A DNA stretch of 64,000 nt, taken from positions 204,861 through 268,860 of the forward strand of contig CAWFLQ010000007.1 of NCBI GenBank assembly GCA_963816745.1, written 5' to 3'. This stretch comes from VAZQ01 sp963816745. GTDB taxonomy: Bacteria > Pseudomonadota > Alphaproteobacteria > Rhizobiales > Xanthobacteraceae. Both the position numbers and the translations under genes were made by a program. The notes beneath the pieces are model-generated. The model worked only from the letters and a program-made list of their open reading frames with translations. It did no database searches and was not told where the DNA came from. This document shows positions 54,631 through 63,545 of the stretch, one piece after another; the first letter of the stretch is position 1, and each line of letters begins with the position of its first letter.

Positions 54631-54690
54631 TTCGTGAGTTCTGCTTGATGCCCACGGCGCGATTGCCTAATGGCGGACGGGCAACCGCCA
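54631..54690 (+). repeat. Shared GTGAGTTCTGCTT element with hairpin, copy 1
   Basis: CGTGAGTTCTGCTT, then TGCC and GGCGCGA, then a hairpin TGGCGG/CCGCCA. The same order of words occurs at 55664-55735. It may be a repeated leader or small RNA. Confidence 0.45.
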
Positions 54691-54827
54691 ATGTGCCAGA
54701 AATAAGTTGGCCAATGATTTCTTGAACATAGCCTGTGAATAACGGGGTAAACCTCGTGCGTCTCCTGGCTGCCTCGGGAACGGTAGCCCTTTATACAGGC
54801 TCCATTTGTAGTACCGAGGTGGTTGCC

Positions 54828-55028
54828 ATGATGGACCAGGAAGAAGGCGTGCTGATGTACAAGTGCCCTGACAGTGGCCGTGCGGTTCGGACGTCAATCC
54901 TGACTAACAGCAAGATGCTGAAGAGGCTTGGTGCCTTCAAACTTTCCGTGTGGTGTCCTCATTGCGGGGCTCCGCACCAGATCGCAGGCAACGACGCCTC
55001 GGTCACTCATTCGTTGCTGGGCGGATAG
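54828..55028 (+). CDS. Small zinc-ribbon-like hypothetical protein
   Basis: A 66-residue protein with MYKCPDSGRAV near the start and WCPHCGAPH in the middle, a CX(n)C...CXXC pattern suited to one structural zinc. GAGGTGG five bases upstream favours ATG 54828; an internal ATG at 54855 is an alternative. Similar short proteins are frequent in Bradyrhizobium next to one another, without known function. Confidence 0.6.
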   Translation: MMDQEEGVLMYKCPDSGRAVRTSILTNSKMLKRLGAFKLSVWCPHCGAPHQIAGNDASVTHSLLGG

Positions 55029-55049
55029 CAAGTCCACCGGGGAAAAGCC

Positions 55050-55262
55050 ATGTGGTGGAGTGAGCATCACCGCAGTCAGGCGCGTACCCTTGCTAATCTC
55101 GCTCGATTAGCCTGCGATCCCAAGACCTCTGCCTCTTTGATGCGGCTGGCAGCCCAGCATTCTGAAATGGCCGATCGAGCTGAGAGCCAGAAGCCGGATG
55201 AGATCGAGAGCCAGCGAGTGAAATTCGTCTCGCCATTTGCGAGACGAAGGAAGCGCGGGTAG
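55050..55262 (+). CDS. Small hypothetical protein
   Basis: A 70-residue helical, basic protein (MWWSEHHRSQARTLANLARL, SASLMRLAAQHSEMADRAE, ending FARRRKRG). CGGGGAAAAGCC precedes the ATG. It follows the zinc-ribbon-like gene by 21 bases and may share its transcript. No domain recognised. Confidence 0.55.
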   Translation: MWWSEHHRSQARTLANLARLACDPKTSASLMRLAAQHSEMADRAESQKPDEIESQRVKFVSPFARRRKRG

Positions 55263-55271
55263 TGGGTGCGT

Positions 55272-55520
55272 CTACTTTCTGAACTTGCCCTTCTCACACC
55301 AAAACCGCGTTTTAACTCCTGGCTGCTTTTGAAATAATTCTTGAGCAACCGCGCAATTTTCTTGGTTGTAATTGTCGGGCTCGGCCGCGTCAAAAGTCGC
55401 TACGTGATAGCGCGCATTCGTGTCCAAGATAGAATTTCTATAGAGGGTGTATGCAGCATCGTCGCATCCAGCCGAGGAAAGACCGGCGACCAATAGAATG
55501 GCGGCGATGCGAAAGCTCAT
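55272..55520 (-). CDS. Putative small lipoprotein
   Basis: An 82-residue protein with a lipoprotein signal (MSFRIAAILLVAGLSSAGC, lipobox LSSAGC). The mature part has two more Cys (ENCAVAQ, RFWCEKGKF) that could form a disulfide. It should be anchored in the outer or inner membrane facing the periplasm. No family recognised. It converges on the 55050 gene with nine bases between stops. Confidence 0.65.
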   Translation of the reverse strand: MSFRIAAILLVAGLSSAGCDDAAYTLYRNSILDTNARYHVATFDAAEPDNYNQENCAVAQELFQKQPGVKTRFWCEKGKFRK

Positions 55521-55663
55521 CGCCTCGACCTATTTTGATGCATGCGGCATTGTTGGCAACGCTATTTTCTCATCTCGCGTCATAACCACGTTCGATCTCT
55601 GGCCCTCTCTATAGCGCGTTCCCGTGTGTCACCGGGTGGGCGACTTCTTCCGCGAAAACATCA

Positions 55664-55735
55664 TGCGTGAGTTCTGCTTAGTGCCGAGGGCGCGAATTAG
55701 AGGATGGCCCCGACCAAAACAGTCGGGGCCATCCA
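55664..55735 (+). repeat. Shared GTGAGTTCTGCTT element with strong hairpin, copy 2
   Basis: GCGTGAGTTCTGCTT, TGCC and GGCGCGA are followed by a perfect 13-bp stem: GGATGGCCCCGAC (55702-55714) with GTCGGGGCCATCC (55722-55734), 7-base loop. No T-run follows. It parallels copy 1 and could be the 3' hairpin of a small RNA. Confidence 0.5.
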
Positions 55736-56182
55736 ACCAGAATGGCTCGTCATCATCGGGGGGACGGGGGCGCGCCATCTGGCAAACACGCCTGGCAGCT
55801 TGCAAGCCGCTGGTGTACACGGCGGCTCACCAAATTGTCAGATTTAACCGTAAGCTCGCGGCGCTGTTATCGGCGGTCTCTGACTCAAATGCTCACCGCG
55901 AGCACTGAAATGAGGCCGATCCCGACGACCAGAAAGGTCAACGCAATCGGGTCGTATTCGAGCCAAATCCAATATCGACCGAGTTGATGCATGACGGGCC
56001 GGCCCCTGCTGCGCGCCATCCTCTTTCCAGGCCAATGGCCAGCGAGATGGCTCTCGCCTTGTTAGTCGCGCCAGCGGGGCAAAGGGTTCAAATTATCGTA
56101 CTAGTGCTTGTTGTCCCGGGTGTTGCCCTGGCCTCGGTGATCTAGGGTTAAAGCATTGATGTAATGACATAATCGTGGGTCT
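55736..56182. other. Intergenic, no supported gene
   Basis: Short frames on both strands lack family resemblance or ribosome sites. Nothing beyond moderately AT-rich sequence is seen. Confidence 0.4.
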
Positions 56183-56325
56183 GGCGACGTGGTTGAGAAC
56201 CACGAGGCGGGCCTGCTGTTCGTCGAGGGCAGGCTCGTGGAGCGGCTCGCGCCGGGTCGGCACGCCTTCTGGATGGCCGGCCGCAAGATCGAGGTCAAGC
56301 GCCTCGACCTGCGTCCGCAAGCTCC
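56183..56325 (+). pseudogene. Fragment of a slipin/SPFH-domain protein gene
   Basis: VENHEAGLLFVEGRLVERLAPGRHAFWMAG then RKIEVKRLDLRPQA is the start of an SPFH/stomatin domain. Upstream membrane and downstream SPFH sequence are missing, so only about 45 codons remain. Confidence 0.6.
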
Positions 56326-56595
56326 GTTCCGCGAATCACCAAACCACCGGTTGACAAAGGTGATATCGCACCGCTCGAAACTCGCGCCCACCGCCTGGTG
56401 CATATGGTGCGCCGTTTGAGTTGCGGCCCCCAGCTTATTTCTGTTCTCGGCTCAACAACGCCCGGACTTTTTCCGATCTGCGCAGAAATGGCTCAAGAAA
56501 AACTTAGCAACTTGTGCGATGCGTCACAGGTAGCCGCCATGCTCCTGAGCTAACCATACACGCACCAAAATGAGCAAAAGGGAGAGGAGATTCAG

Positions 56596-56787
56596 ATGCC
56601 CAATATCAAATTGTTCGCAATTGCCACCGCATTGATCCTGGCTGGCATCGGAGGGTGGGCTGCGTTAACCACTCAAGCGCGTGTTACCTCTCCGAGTAGT
56701 GTTGGCATCGAGCCCTTGCAAATGATGATGAACGCGACGCAGTTGCCCGCGGAGCACTATGCGGATTTTTCCGTGGTCTTCAATTGA
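56596..56787 (+). CDS. Small exported protein of unknown function
   Basis: A 63-residue protein: MPNIKLFAIATALILAGIGGWAALTTQARV is a signal peptide or anchor, followed by SVGIEPLQMMMNATQLPAEHYADFSVVFN. Similar short secreted proteins with a GIEP-MMMN-LP-EHY-D--VF pattern occur in Bradyrhizobium (from memory). GGGAGAGGAGATTCAG gives a good ribosome site. Confidence 0.65.
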   Translation: MPNIKLFAIATALILAGIGGWAALTTQARVTSPSSVGIEPLQMMMNATQLPAEHYADFSVVFN

Positions 56788-57211
56788 ACGGGCCAGCACC
56801 GAATCCCAAAAGCCATCCCGTTGGGTCAAAAAAATTGGAGCAGTAGAGGGAATTGTTCCCGTCCCGTGCAGCCTAGTCGGGCGATGTGCCGCGATCGGAA
56901 TGATGCAGCAGCGCATCGCCTCCACATTTTTTGTTCTTGGCTGTTACGAACTAGACTCGCAAAAACAGGCGCAGCTTAAGGTAGGCGCGTTCGAGCCGCA
57001 GCCAAGCGTTTGCCAAAATTAGCCATCCAGCTTCGGCACATAACAGGCACAACAGCAGGGCGCGGCCCCGCTTTTCGAGGCGCTTATATAGATGCAGCAA
57101 CCCGTCCAGCCCCTGTGTATGCAGCAACGTATGTAGTCCCTGCCTCGCTTCCTTTATGCCCATTGTTTTCCGCTTTTGTTTCAGTCCGTGCACTCATCTG
57201 TTGGCACGCCG
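56788..57211. other. Intergenic, no supported gene
   Basis: No frame with family resemblance. The left end of the 57212 transposase element should lie in here, but I could not find a partner for the right-end-like TTGTATGGTC/GGGACAG near 58400. Confidence 0.35.
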
Positions 57212-58276
57212 CTACGCCGCCTCCTGATGGTAATAACGCAGCAGGCCGCCCAGTCGCTCGCGGCATTGAACATGCCCGTCGCGGCGGGTGTTTGCACTCC
57301 GAGGGAACAGCAGGACATTGCCCTTCCCTTGGTGATTCCGTTCAGCATGGAAATGTTCGACATATTCGCTCAGCGCTCGCCGCAGCGAGCACTCGCCAAA
57401 GAGGATCACCTTGCACAGGCACTCCTCCTTCACCGATCGGACCCAGCGTTCCGCATAGGCATTCAGGTTCGGGCTGCGCGCCGGCAGCACGAGCGGTTCG
57501 ACCCGGCCTGATGCAATGATCGCCCGGAACGACTGGGTGTACTTGGTGTCGCGATCGTGCAGCAGATAACGGCAGTCTCGCAGCGCGCCATATCCCTCCA
57601 CGGTCACGTTCCGGGCCATTTGCTTCATCCACGGCTCGTCGGGGTGAACCGTGATCCCGGCGATGTCCACCCGGCGGCTCTCAAGATGGATGAAGAACAA
57701 AACGTAGTAGGTCACCAGCCCGCGCAACGTCAGCACTTCTGCGGTGAAGAAATCCGTCCCCGCCAGCAGCGCCAGATGGGTCCGAATGAAGGCCGACCAG
57801 GTGGTTGTGCGCTTGCGCTCCGGTGCGGGCGGCACAGCGTGGCGCTGAAGGACATTGCCGACCGTCTGATCGCAGACCTCATAACCCAGATTGGCCAGTG
57901 CCCCTGCAATCCGGTCATAGCCCCAGTCACGGTTCTCCTTGGCCATACGAACGATCAGCCGCTCGACCTCTCGCTTGATCCGAGGCCGGCCGCGGCTCCG
58001 ACGAGCCTTCGAGCCATCAAACTTGCGGGCGACAAGCTTGCGGTACCAGGCCAGGATCGTGTCCGGTCGAGCCACATTGGCCACCTCGGCGAGAACTTTG
58101 CGGCCCAATCGATGACCGACCTCGGCCAGTGCGGCTCGCTCGGCGTCCGAGAGCTTCAGCCGACCTTTCAACTGGGCCTTCAGGATCCGATTTTCGGCGA
58201 CCAGATATTCGTTCCGCGCCAACAGCTCCTCGTCCACCATCCCCGTGACGAAGGCCAGGATGCGCGCCCAATTCAT
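57212..58276 (-). CDS. IS transposase, rve integrase core (third subtype)
   Basis: A 354-residue intact transposase, distinct from those at 28344 and 51762. The N-terminus has ARNEYLVAENRILKAQLKGRL and a helix-turn-helix (NRDWGYDRIAGALANLGYEV). The DDE core has LLAGTDFFTAEV, LLHDRDTKYTQSF and SPNLNAYAERWVRSVKEECL. The candidate element end AAGGGACAG lies at 58399-58407. Element boundaries on the other side are not defined. Confidence 0.85.
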   Translation of the reverse strand: MNWARILAFVTGMVDEELLARNEYLVAENRILKAQLKGRLKLSDAERAALAEVGHRLGRKVLAEVANVARPDTILAWYRKLVARKFDGSKARRSRGRPRIKREVERLIVRMAKENRDWGYDRIAGALANLGYEVCDQTVGNVLQRHAVPPAPERKRTTTWSAFIRTHLALLAGTDFFTAEVLTLRGLVTYYVLFFIHLESRRVDIAGITVHPDEPWMKQMARNVTVEGYGALRDCRYLLHDRDTKYTQSFRAIIASGRVEPLVLPARSPNLNAYAERWVRSVKEECLCKVILFGECSLRRALSEYVEHFHAERNHQGKGNVLLFPRSANTRRDGHVQCRERLGGLLRYYHQEAA

Positions 58277-58518
58277 TCGTCCTGCGTGCCGATCCGCGAT
58301 GGCGCCACCCCAAAAAACCTAGCCGAGGCCACCGGACAAGGCTACACCGGCAGGGACAACTCCCCGTTTTTTCTACCGGTTCAATTTTTTGACCATACAA
58401 GGGACAGCGGCCGAGCAGCCGTAAATTAACTAAGCGTTAACTAAGTATTAACGAACGGCGACGCACAATTCAGAATGCACCGCCGTGTTGTGCACTTTCT
58501 CTCGGTGGAGAGATTCCA

Positions 58519-58758
58519 ATGCTCACCAGCAACAGGTATCTCATCAACGGAAGCTCTATCCACTGCATGTTCTGCGGCGAGCCGTTCCGTCCCCGCGACG
58601 GCTACGTTGAATTTTGGCGGTCGTCTACCGGTCACCACTTTTGTTCGGAGTTTTGCGCCGACGACGCCGAGGAAGCGCACTTTAGAAAGCGTCGTGCCAT
58701 CCCACCGATAACCGAACTTATTTCAGTGCCGCAGAACGAGCCGAGCGCAACGTTTTGA
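58519..58758 (+). CDS. Small zinc-finger-like hypothetical protein
   Basis: A 79-residue protein with CMFCGEPF and HHFCSEFCADDAEEAHF, a CXXC...CXXXC arrangement like a treble-clef or MYM-type zinc site. GTGGAGAG lies upstream of the ATG. Small two-pair Cys proteins with this C-terminal CS-FCADD are common in rhizobia; function unknown. Upstream, TTAACTAAG is directly repeated at 58426-58447. Confidence 0.6.
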   Translation: MLTSNRYLINGSSIHCMFCGEPFRPRDGYVEFWRSSTGHHFCSEFCADDAEEAHFRKRRAIPPITELISVPQNEPSATF

Positions 58759-58849
58759 TCGATAAACATTGCCCGCATCCAGTGGCGTGCCGTTGAGCGC
58801 CCAAAGTGCAAACCACGGCGAGGCATAGAACCCGGGAGAGGTCAACATA

Positions 58850-60130
58850 TCAATCCTGTCCGGCAGCACCAACGTATGTGGCGTCCGGCGCTTCCCGCGT
58901 TTCGGGCATGAGCACAAGCACCAGCAAGAGACCGAGCGCTCCGACAGACCCGAGAAACAAAAACACGATGGCGTCGCCAAACATGTCCGCGACATAGCCG
59001 GCGATCGTGGTGCCGAAGGAAGCACCAATGCCGGCAGCAACGCCGACCACGCCTTGCGCGAAATTGAAACGTCCGGTCCCGCGGGTGGTGTCGGCGATGA
59101 CGAGCGGCACCAGCACACCGAGCGTCGCCGCCGAAATTCCGTCTAGGAGTTGCGCCGAGACTATCATGGAAGGATCGTTCGACGCGGCGAAAACCGCGCC
59201 GCGGACGCACAGCGGTACGAAGCACAGCATCAGAAGTGGACGGCGGCCCCAGCTTTGCGCCGTGCGTCCGACCCAAGGCGCGATGACTGCGACCACGAAT
59301 TGCGGCGCGAGAATGCAGATTGCGATGACCACGGTCGCCCATTGAGGCGCGCGGGTGGTCAGGGATCCCGCCATGATCGGCAGCATGGCAGCGTTCGAAA
59401 GCTGAAACAGCACGACGGCCGAGGCGAAGATCAACAACGGCCCGTTGCTCGCAAGGCCAGCTAACGCATCGGACCACGCGCCGCCGTCTCGTTTGCGCGC
59501 TCCACCGCGCGCCAGTTCGGGATCGATGTCCGCAGACCGGATTTGCGCCAACGCGACGAGCGCCGGGACGCCGAATGCGGCGGTGAGGAAGAAGATCGCC
59601 TGGTTCGAATAATAATGAGCAACGCCTCCCATTAGCCCGGCAGCGATTGCATTGCCGAGTGAGAGGAAGCGGACATTGCGGCCGAGCCTACTACCCAGCA
59701 GGGTATGGCCTACGAGTCCGAGGCTGATCGCGGCGAGAACCGGTCCGGCGAGACAGCTCGCGATCGCGTGCAGCACCTTTGCGCCCAGCGCCACGCTGAA
59801 GATCGGCCACAAAGCCAGCAGAAGAGCGCTGCCGCTGATTGCGGACACGGCGACTGCCGCGAGCAGGCGTTTGGCGGGAACCTGATCGACCAGCGCGCCG
59901 ATGGGAATTTGCAGCGCCATGGCGACGAGCGTCCCGACCGTCAGGATCAGCCCGATGTCCAGCTGCGTCCAGCTCTTCGACGTCAGATAGGCGGCGACAA
60001 ACGGTCCCCATCCGGTCTGGATGTCGGCGAGGAAAAATGCAAACCAGTCGAGCCCGCGCTGGCTCCGACATGAGGGCTGGTGCCTTTTGTCCTCCAGGGG
60101 CAACGGCGCTGTCCATTTCTCTCTAGGCAT
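58850..60130 (-). CDS. MFS transporter
   Basis: A 426-residue protein with twelve hydrophobic helices in two halves. The loop 2-3 region is GALVDQVPAKRLLA, and the cytoplasmic centre is GGARKRDGGAWSDAL. The second half has APWVGRTAQSWGRRPLLML, an MFS motif A-like segment, and VPLVIADTTRGTGRFNFAQG. ATG 60130 is used rather than an upstream TTG. It is a proton-coupled inner-membrane transporter; the type resembles drug or metabolite exporters, but the substrate is unknown. Confidence 0.87.
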   Translation of the reverse strand: MPREKWTAPLPLEDKRHQPSCRSQRGLDWFAFFLADIQTGWGPFVAAYLTSKSWTQLDIGLILTVGTLVAMALQIPIGALVDQVPAKRLLAAVAVSAISGSALLLALWPIFSVALGAKVLHAIASCLAGPVLAAISLGLVGHTLLGSRLGRNVRFLSLGNAIAAGLMGGVAHYYSNQAIFFLTAAFGVPALVALAQIRSADIDPELARGGARKRDGGAWSDALAGLASNGPLLIFASAVVLFQLSNAAMLPIMAGSLTTRAPQWATVVIAICILAPQFVVAVIAPWVGRTAQSWGRRPLLMLCFVPLCVRGAVFAASNDPSMIVSAQLLDGISAATLGVLVPLVIADTTRGTGRFNFAQGVVGVAAGIGASFGTTIAGYVADMFGDAIVFLFLGSVGALGLLLVLVLMPETREAPDATYVGAAGQD

Positions 60131-60243
60131 GTCGGCTTCGGGCCCAGGCTGTGTGAAAACGTGCCCGACCAAAAATTATTGAGAATTGTTTTCTGCGCCG
60201 GTGCGGCGAGTTGCGTGACGACGGCAAACATCGTTGGTTCTGG

Positions 60244-60477
60244 CTAGCTTACCTTGCGCCAGATCGTTGCCGGGATCAGTCCCGAAAGCGCCTCGTCGTG
60301 CAGTCGCACGGGATCACGCTCTCCTTCCATCGCGAGATGGCAGATGCGTCGAGCGAGCTCGTCAGGCCTGATGTTGCCGCTGCCGTTGGTCTTGAGAGTT
60401 ATCCACGCTTCATCAAAGGCGGTTTCCAGAATTACGAGGGTCTCGGGATCAAAAGATCCGCTGCCTATTCCAAGCAT
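60244..60477 (-). CDS. Small conserved rhizobial hypothetical protein
   Basis: A 77-residue soluble protein: FDPETLVILETAFDEAWITL, GNIRPDELARRICHLAMEGERDPVRLHD. The FDPE--L-E-AFDEAW motif is familiar from a very abundant Bradyrhizobium/Rhodopseudomonas family of unknown function. GAGGGGAAC just upstream supports ATG 60477. Confidence 0.7.
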   Translation of the reverse strand: MLGIGSGSFDPETLVILETAFDEAWITLKTNGSGNIRPDELARRICHLAMEGERDPVRLHDEALSGLIPATIWRKVS

Positions 60478-60739
60478 GTTCCCCTCACCACGATCGAGGT
60501 TGCTAGGAAGCAACGTCTTTTGGAGCGTCCCCCAGAAAGTAGTCGGATTTTTGGAGCCTCCTGGGAACTTCGGGGGCGTCGAAAAAAGAGTGGTCGCATC
60601 CCGGATCGGGGTCGCAATATGATACCGTCAACATGCTTTAGCCTCTTGCATGCTTCTTCTGAGGCTGGAACCGCTTGGCTCGCTGGGCCTGATTTGACCG
60701 CCTAACCTTCTTGTCCTGCCATTCTGCAATAATGATCAC

Positions 60740-61230
60740 GGCAGCCAATGAGTTTGTTGGCGAGGCTCACGACCGAATGCCGGTGGTCCTCGATCGGGCC
60801 AGTTCGAAGTCGTGGCTTTCACATAGGACGGGCGTGATGCTCCGCGGGATTTTACGCTCCGGCGCCTTTGGGCAGCATTTGGGCTTGAGAGGGCAAGGGC
60901 CACAATCATGAGTTCTTGCGCGATAAAGGACAAGTCTCCCCGTCGTGGACCTTGCCTGTTGTGTGCAAGAGCTTGCCCTGCGAGGCACACATAGACATTG
61001 CGATCTTTATCGAAGGTGAAGTCCTGCCGGCTCAATGAGCCGTCCTCTCGTTTGGACTTATCAATGACCGGAATGTGCGGAGTGATCTTCTTCTCGTTGA
61101 CGATCCAATTAGAGGTCGCGGCCGATCCATAGGGAGTATCCGCCACGCGTAAACCAGCAAGAGCGTCAGAGAGAATCGAGATGACGATCGACCCTGCGAC
61201 ACCTACTCCGTTTGAAAAGAAGAGGAACAT
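60740..61230 (-). pseudogene. IS1182-type transposase fragment, frameshifted
   Basis: RVADTPYGSAATSNWIVNEKKITPHIPVIDKSKREDGSLSR then FTFDKDRNVYVCLAGQ is the C-terminal half of an IS1182-type transposase. After one shift the other frame gives HDCGPCPLKPKCCPKAPERKIPRS. The N-terminal half and the element ends are missing. Confidence 0.65.
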
Positions 61231-61519
61231 GCGCGGCTAACGCGACCCAGGAACGGAAAGTTCCCGGAGTAGGAGGCACCGTGCCGAGAATTGAAACGAA
61301 ACTAGCATTTATACTTATGGGACTGCGGTTTCCCATTTTGGAACTGCGACGGTAACGTTCTGTTTTGTTCTGTGATGGTATTCTGTGGTGGCGACAAGAT
61401 ATTTTCGAATTCCGCATCTGTTCAAACTGCGTTCGGCATAGAGTTCCGAAGCGAGTCACAATTACGTCGATAAGACGTCGTCATATTACCTGTGACAATT
61501 CGTGGGTGGGGGAACAGCC
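61231..61519. other. Intergenic, no supported gene
   Basis: AT-richer sequence upstream of the ribbon-helix-helix gene; it should contain that gene's promoter. No repeat or frame stands out. Confidence 0.35.
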
Positions 61520-61798
61520 ATGAAATCTCCAGTCGTAAAGCGTTCGATTGACATTGCTGGTCACAAGACAAGTGTCAGCCTTGAGGATGAGTTCTGGAAA
61601 GCGTTCAAGGAGATTGCTGGCAAGCAGCAGATGACGGTGTCAGAACTCGCCGGTTTGATCGATGGCGATCGGCAAGAGGGCAACAACCTGTCGTCAGCCA
61701 TTCGCCTTTTTGTGCTTGGGCAGTATCGCGAGCAACTTGCCGATCATCAGGCCGTGTCCGCGAGAGCAGAGGTCGGCCTAGCATCTCTTGCGCGCTAG
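61520..61798 (+). CDS. Ribbon-helix-helix domain protein
   Basis: A 92-residue protein: VVKRSIDIAGHKTSVSLEDEFWKAFKEIAG is the ribbon plus first helix, KQQMTVSELAGLIDGDRQEGN the second, then LSSAIRLFVLGQYREQL. It fits the rhizobial RHH_4-type family of small DNA-binding proteins. GGGGGAACAGCC precedes the ATG. Its target is unknown; a truncated paralogue lies at 53963. Downstream is an IS3 element. Confidence 0.82.
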   Translation: MKSPVVKRSIDIAGHKTSVSLEDEFWKAFKEIAGKQQMTVSELAGLIDGDRQEGNNLSSAIRLFVLGQYREQLADHQAVSARAEVGLASLAR

Positions 61799-61955
61799 AC
61801 TAGGCCCTCCGACGAACCGTCGGCCGCAACTCTGATGCTGGGGTGTTCGCGCGGCTGATGCTCCTTGCCGGGCGCTTCAGCGTGACCTATGCCGAGAGGC
61901 GGCCCCGGTTGTCTGAACAATTTCTCCGCATCGATAAGTGGAGCGTCTGCCGGGG

Positions 61956-62790
61956 TTAGGCTGCCAAGCGGAGGGGCAACGGTTTGCAGTAGGCTCGATC
62001 AGGCGTCATGCCGTCAAGGCTCGAGTGTGGGCGTCGTCCGTTATAGAAGCCGAGGTAGCCTCCGATGGAAGCGCGAGCGTCGCTGACGCTGTCGTAGGCC
62101 CGCAGATACACTTCCTCGTACTTGACGCTGCGCCACAGACGTTCGACGAACACGTTGTCCCGCCAAGCTCCCTTGCCGTCCATGCTGATCGCAATGCCGT
62201 TGTCGGCGAGCACGCCGGTGAAGGCCGAGCCCGTGAACTGCGAGCCCTGGTCCGTATTGAAGATGTCCGGCTTGCCGTGACGAGCCAAAGCATCCTCCAG
62301 CGTCTCGACGCAGAACGCCGCTTCCATTGTGATCGATACACGCGACGACAGCACGCGACGGCTGAACCAATCCAGCACAACGGCGAGATAGACGAAGCCA
62401 CGCGCCATCGGGATGTAGGTGATGTCCATCGCCCACACCTGGTTAGGCCGGACAATCTCCATTCCGTGCAGCAAATACGGAGAGATTTGCGCCCCGGCGC
62501 GGGCTTCGTCGTCCGCGGATGGCGATAGAGCGCTGCTATCCCCATGCGCTTCATCAGCGTCGTCGACGTGACGGCGGCCGACCTTGCGACGCCCTCGGCA
62601 GCCAGCAGGTCGCGCAGCATCCGGCTAGCCGGCGAACGGGAACTCCAGATGCAGTCGATCGAGATCCGGCGCATGACCGCGAGATCGGTCGCCGGCACCG
62701 GCCGCGGCAGGTAGTACACGCTGCCACGGCTGACGTTCAGAACCTCGGCCTGCCTGGCGATCGGCAGATCGTGCGCACGCGATCGATCAT
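61956..62790 (-). pseudogene. IS3-family OrfB (DDE transposase), two frameshifts
   Basis: The start ATG overlaps the orfA stop (ATGA at 62787-62790). The frame then shifts to read VLNVSRGSVYYLPRPVPA, MRRISIDCIWSSRSPASRML, LLAAEGV and ALYRHPRTTKPAPG. It shifts again near 62490 to read PYLLHGMEIVRPNQVWAMDITYIPM, FNTDQGSQFTG, ISMDGKGAWRDNVFVERLWRSVKYEEVYL and YNGRRPHSSLDG. The DDE residues are all present, so a polished sequence might restore it. Confidence 0.78.
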
Positions 62791-63099
62791 CGCTTTGCGC
62801 TCAGCAGGCCCGCTTTGCCGAGCGCGCCTCCCAAAAAATCGTTCTCCAGCGTCAGCTCGCCGATCTTGGCGTGGAGGGACTTCACATCGACCGGCGGCAG
62901 GTTGGCGTCCAGTGCCCGCCGCAGACCCGAACACCCCGGCAGCCCCTTCGAGAAGCTGCGCCTTCCATTGCGTGATCTGGTTGGGATGAACGTCGAACTG
63001 CTGCGCCAGTTCCGCCAGCGTCTTCTCGCCCTTGATCGCAGCCAACGCCACTTTCGCCTTGAATGCCGGTGTGTGGTTCCGGCGGACTCGTCTGCTCAT
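62787..63099 (-). pseudogene. IS3-family OrfA, one frameshift
   Basis: MSRRVRRNHTPAFKAKVALAAIKGEKTLAELAQQFDVHPNQITQWKAQLLEGAAGVFG is the usual helix-turn-helix (split: FKAKVALAAIKGEKTLAELA and QQFDVHPNQITQWKAQLLEG). One surplus base near 62925 moves the leucine-zipper part VDVKSLHAKIGELTLENDFL to another frame, which ends at 62787. Confidence 0.75.
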
Positions 63100-63281
63100 C
63101 GTGTCTCCTGATTCGTCGGGCACAGCGTGCCCGCTGTCAGGCAGAAACTCCACCTATCCTCCTGTGCAGATTTCCGGAGCCGGCTCTCCGCACACCGCCG
63201 CTTAATGCGATCACCTCATCGGTGATCGAGCAGAAAAAATTTGTACGGCTGAAAATTGGTCGCGGCCTTGACCGCCCGTCG

Positions 63282-63545
63282 TCAAGCGGGGCGGACCCCT
63301 TTTATCGCTCTGACTATCCAGATCAGCAAGCATGCGCCGATGAAGCCGGCAATGAGGTAGCCGAACCATCCCCCAAGGGCGATCCCAAAGAAGTGCAAAA
63401 TAGCGTTGGCAACAATCGCCCCGGCGATGCCGAGTACGATATTCATCAGCATCCCCATTTCAGTCTTCATGAATTGCTCTGCCAGCCAGCCTGCAATCCC
63501 GCCGATGATGATGGCTGCGATCCAACCTATTCCAGCGTCTCCCAT
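63282..63545 (-). CDS. GlsB/YeaQ/YmgE-family stress-response membrane protein
   Basis: An 87-residue, glycine-rich inner-membrane protein with three helices: IGWIAAIIIGGIAGWLAEQFM, MLMNIVLGIAGAIVANAIL and LGGWFGYLIAGFIGACLLIWIV. This is the transglycosylase-associated/GlsB family, induced by general stress in many bacteria; the biochemical role is unknown. GGGAGAGAGCC supports ATG 63545 over an upstream start. Confidence 0.88.
   Translation of the reverse strand: MGDAGIGWIAAIIIGGIAGWLAEQFMKTEMGMLMNIVLGIAGAIVANAILHFFGIALGGWFGYLIAGFIGACLLIWIVRAIKGVRPA

Larger units (their letters stand above)
61934..63157 (-). mobile_element. IS3-family element, about 1.2 kb
   Basis: Inverted repeats ATAAGTGGAGCGTCTGCC (61934-61951) and the complement of 63140-63157 (ATAGGTGGAGTTTCTGCC) match at 15 of 18 positions. 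Two transposase frames lie between. No target duplication was seen. Confidence 0.75.

Noticed and set aside
58426..58453. TTAACTAAG direct repeats before the zinc-finger-like gene
   Set aside because: Only two short AT-rich copies; insufficient to call an operator or an att site.
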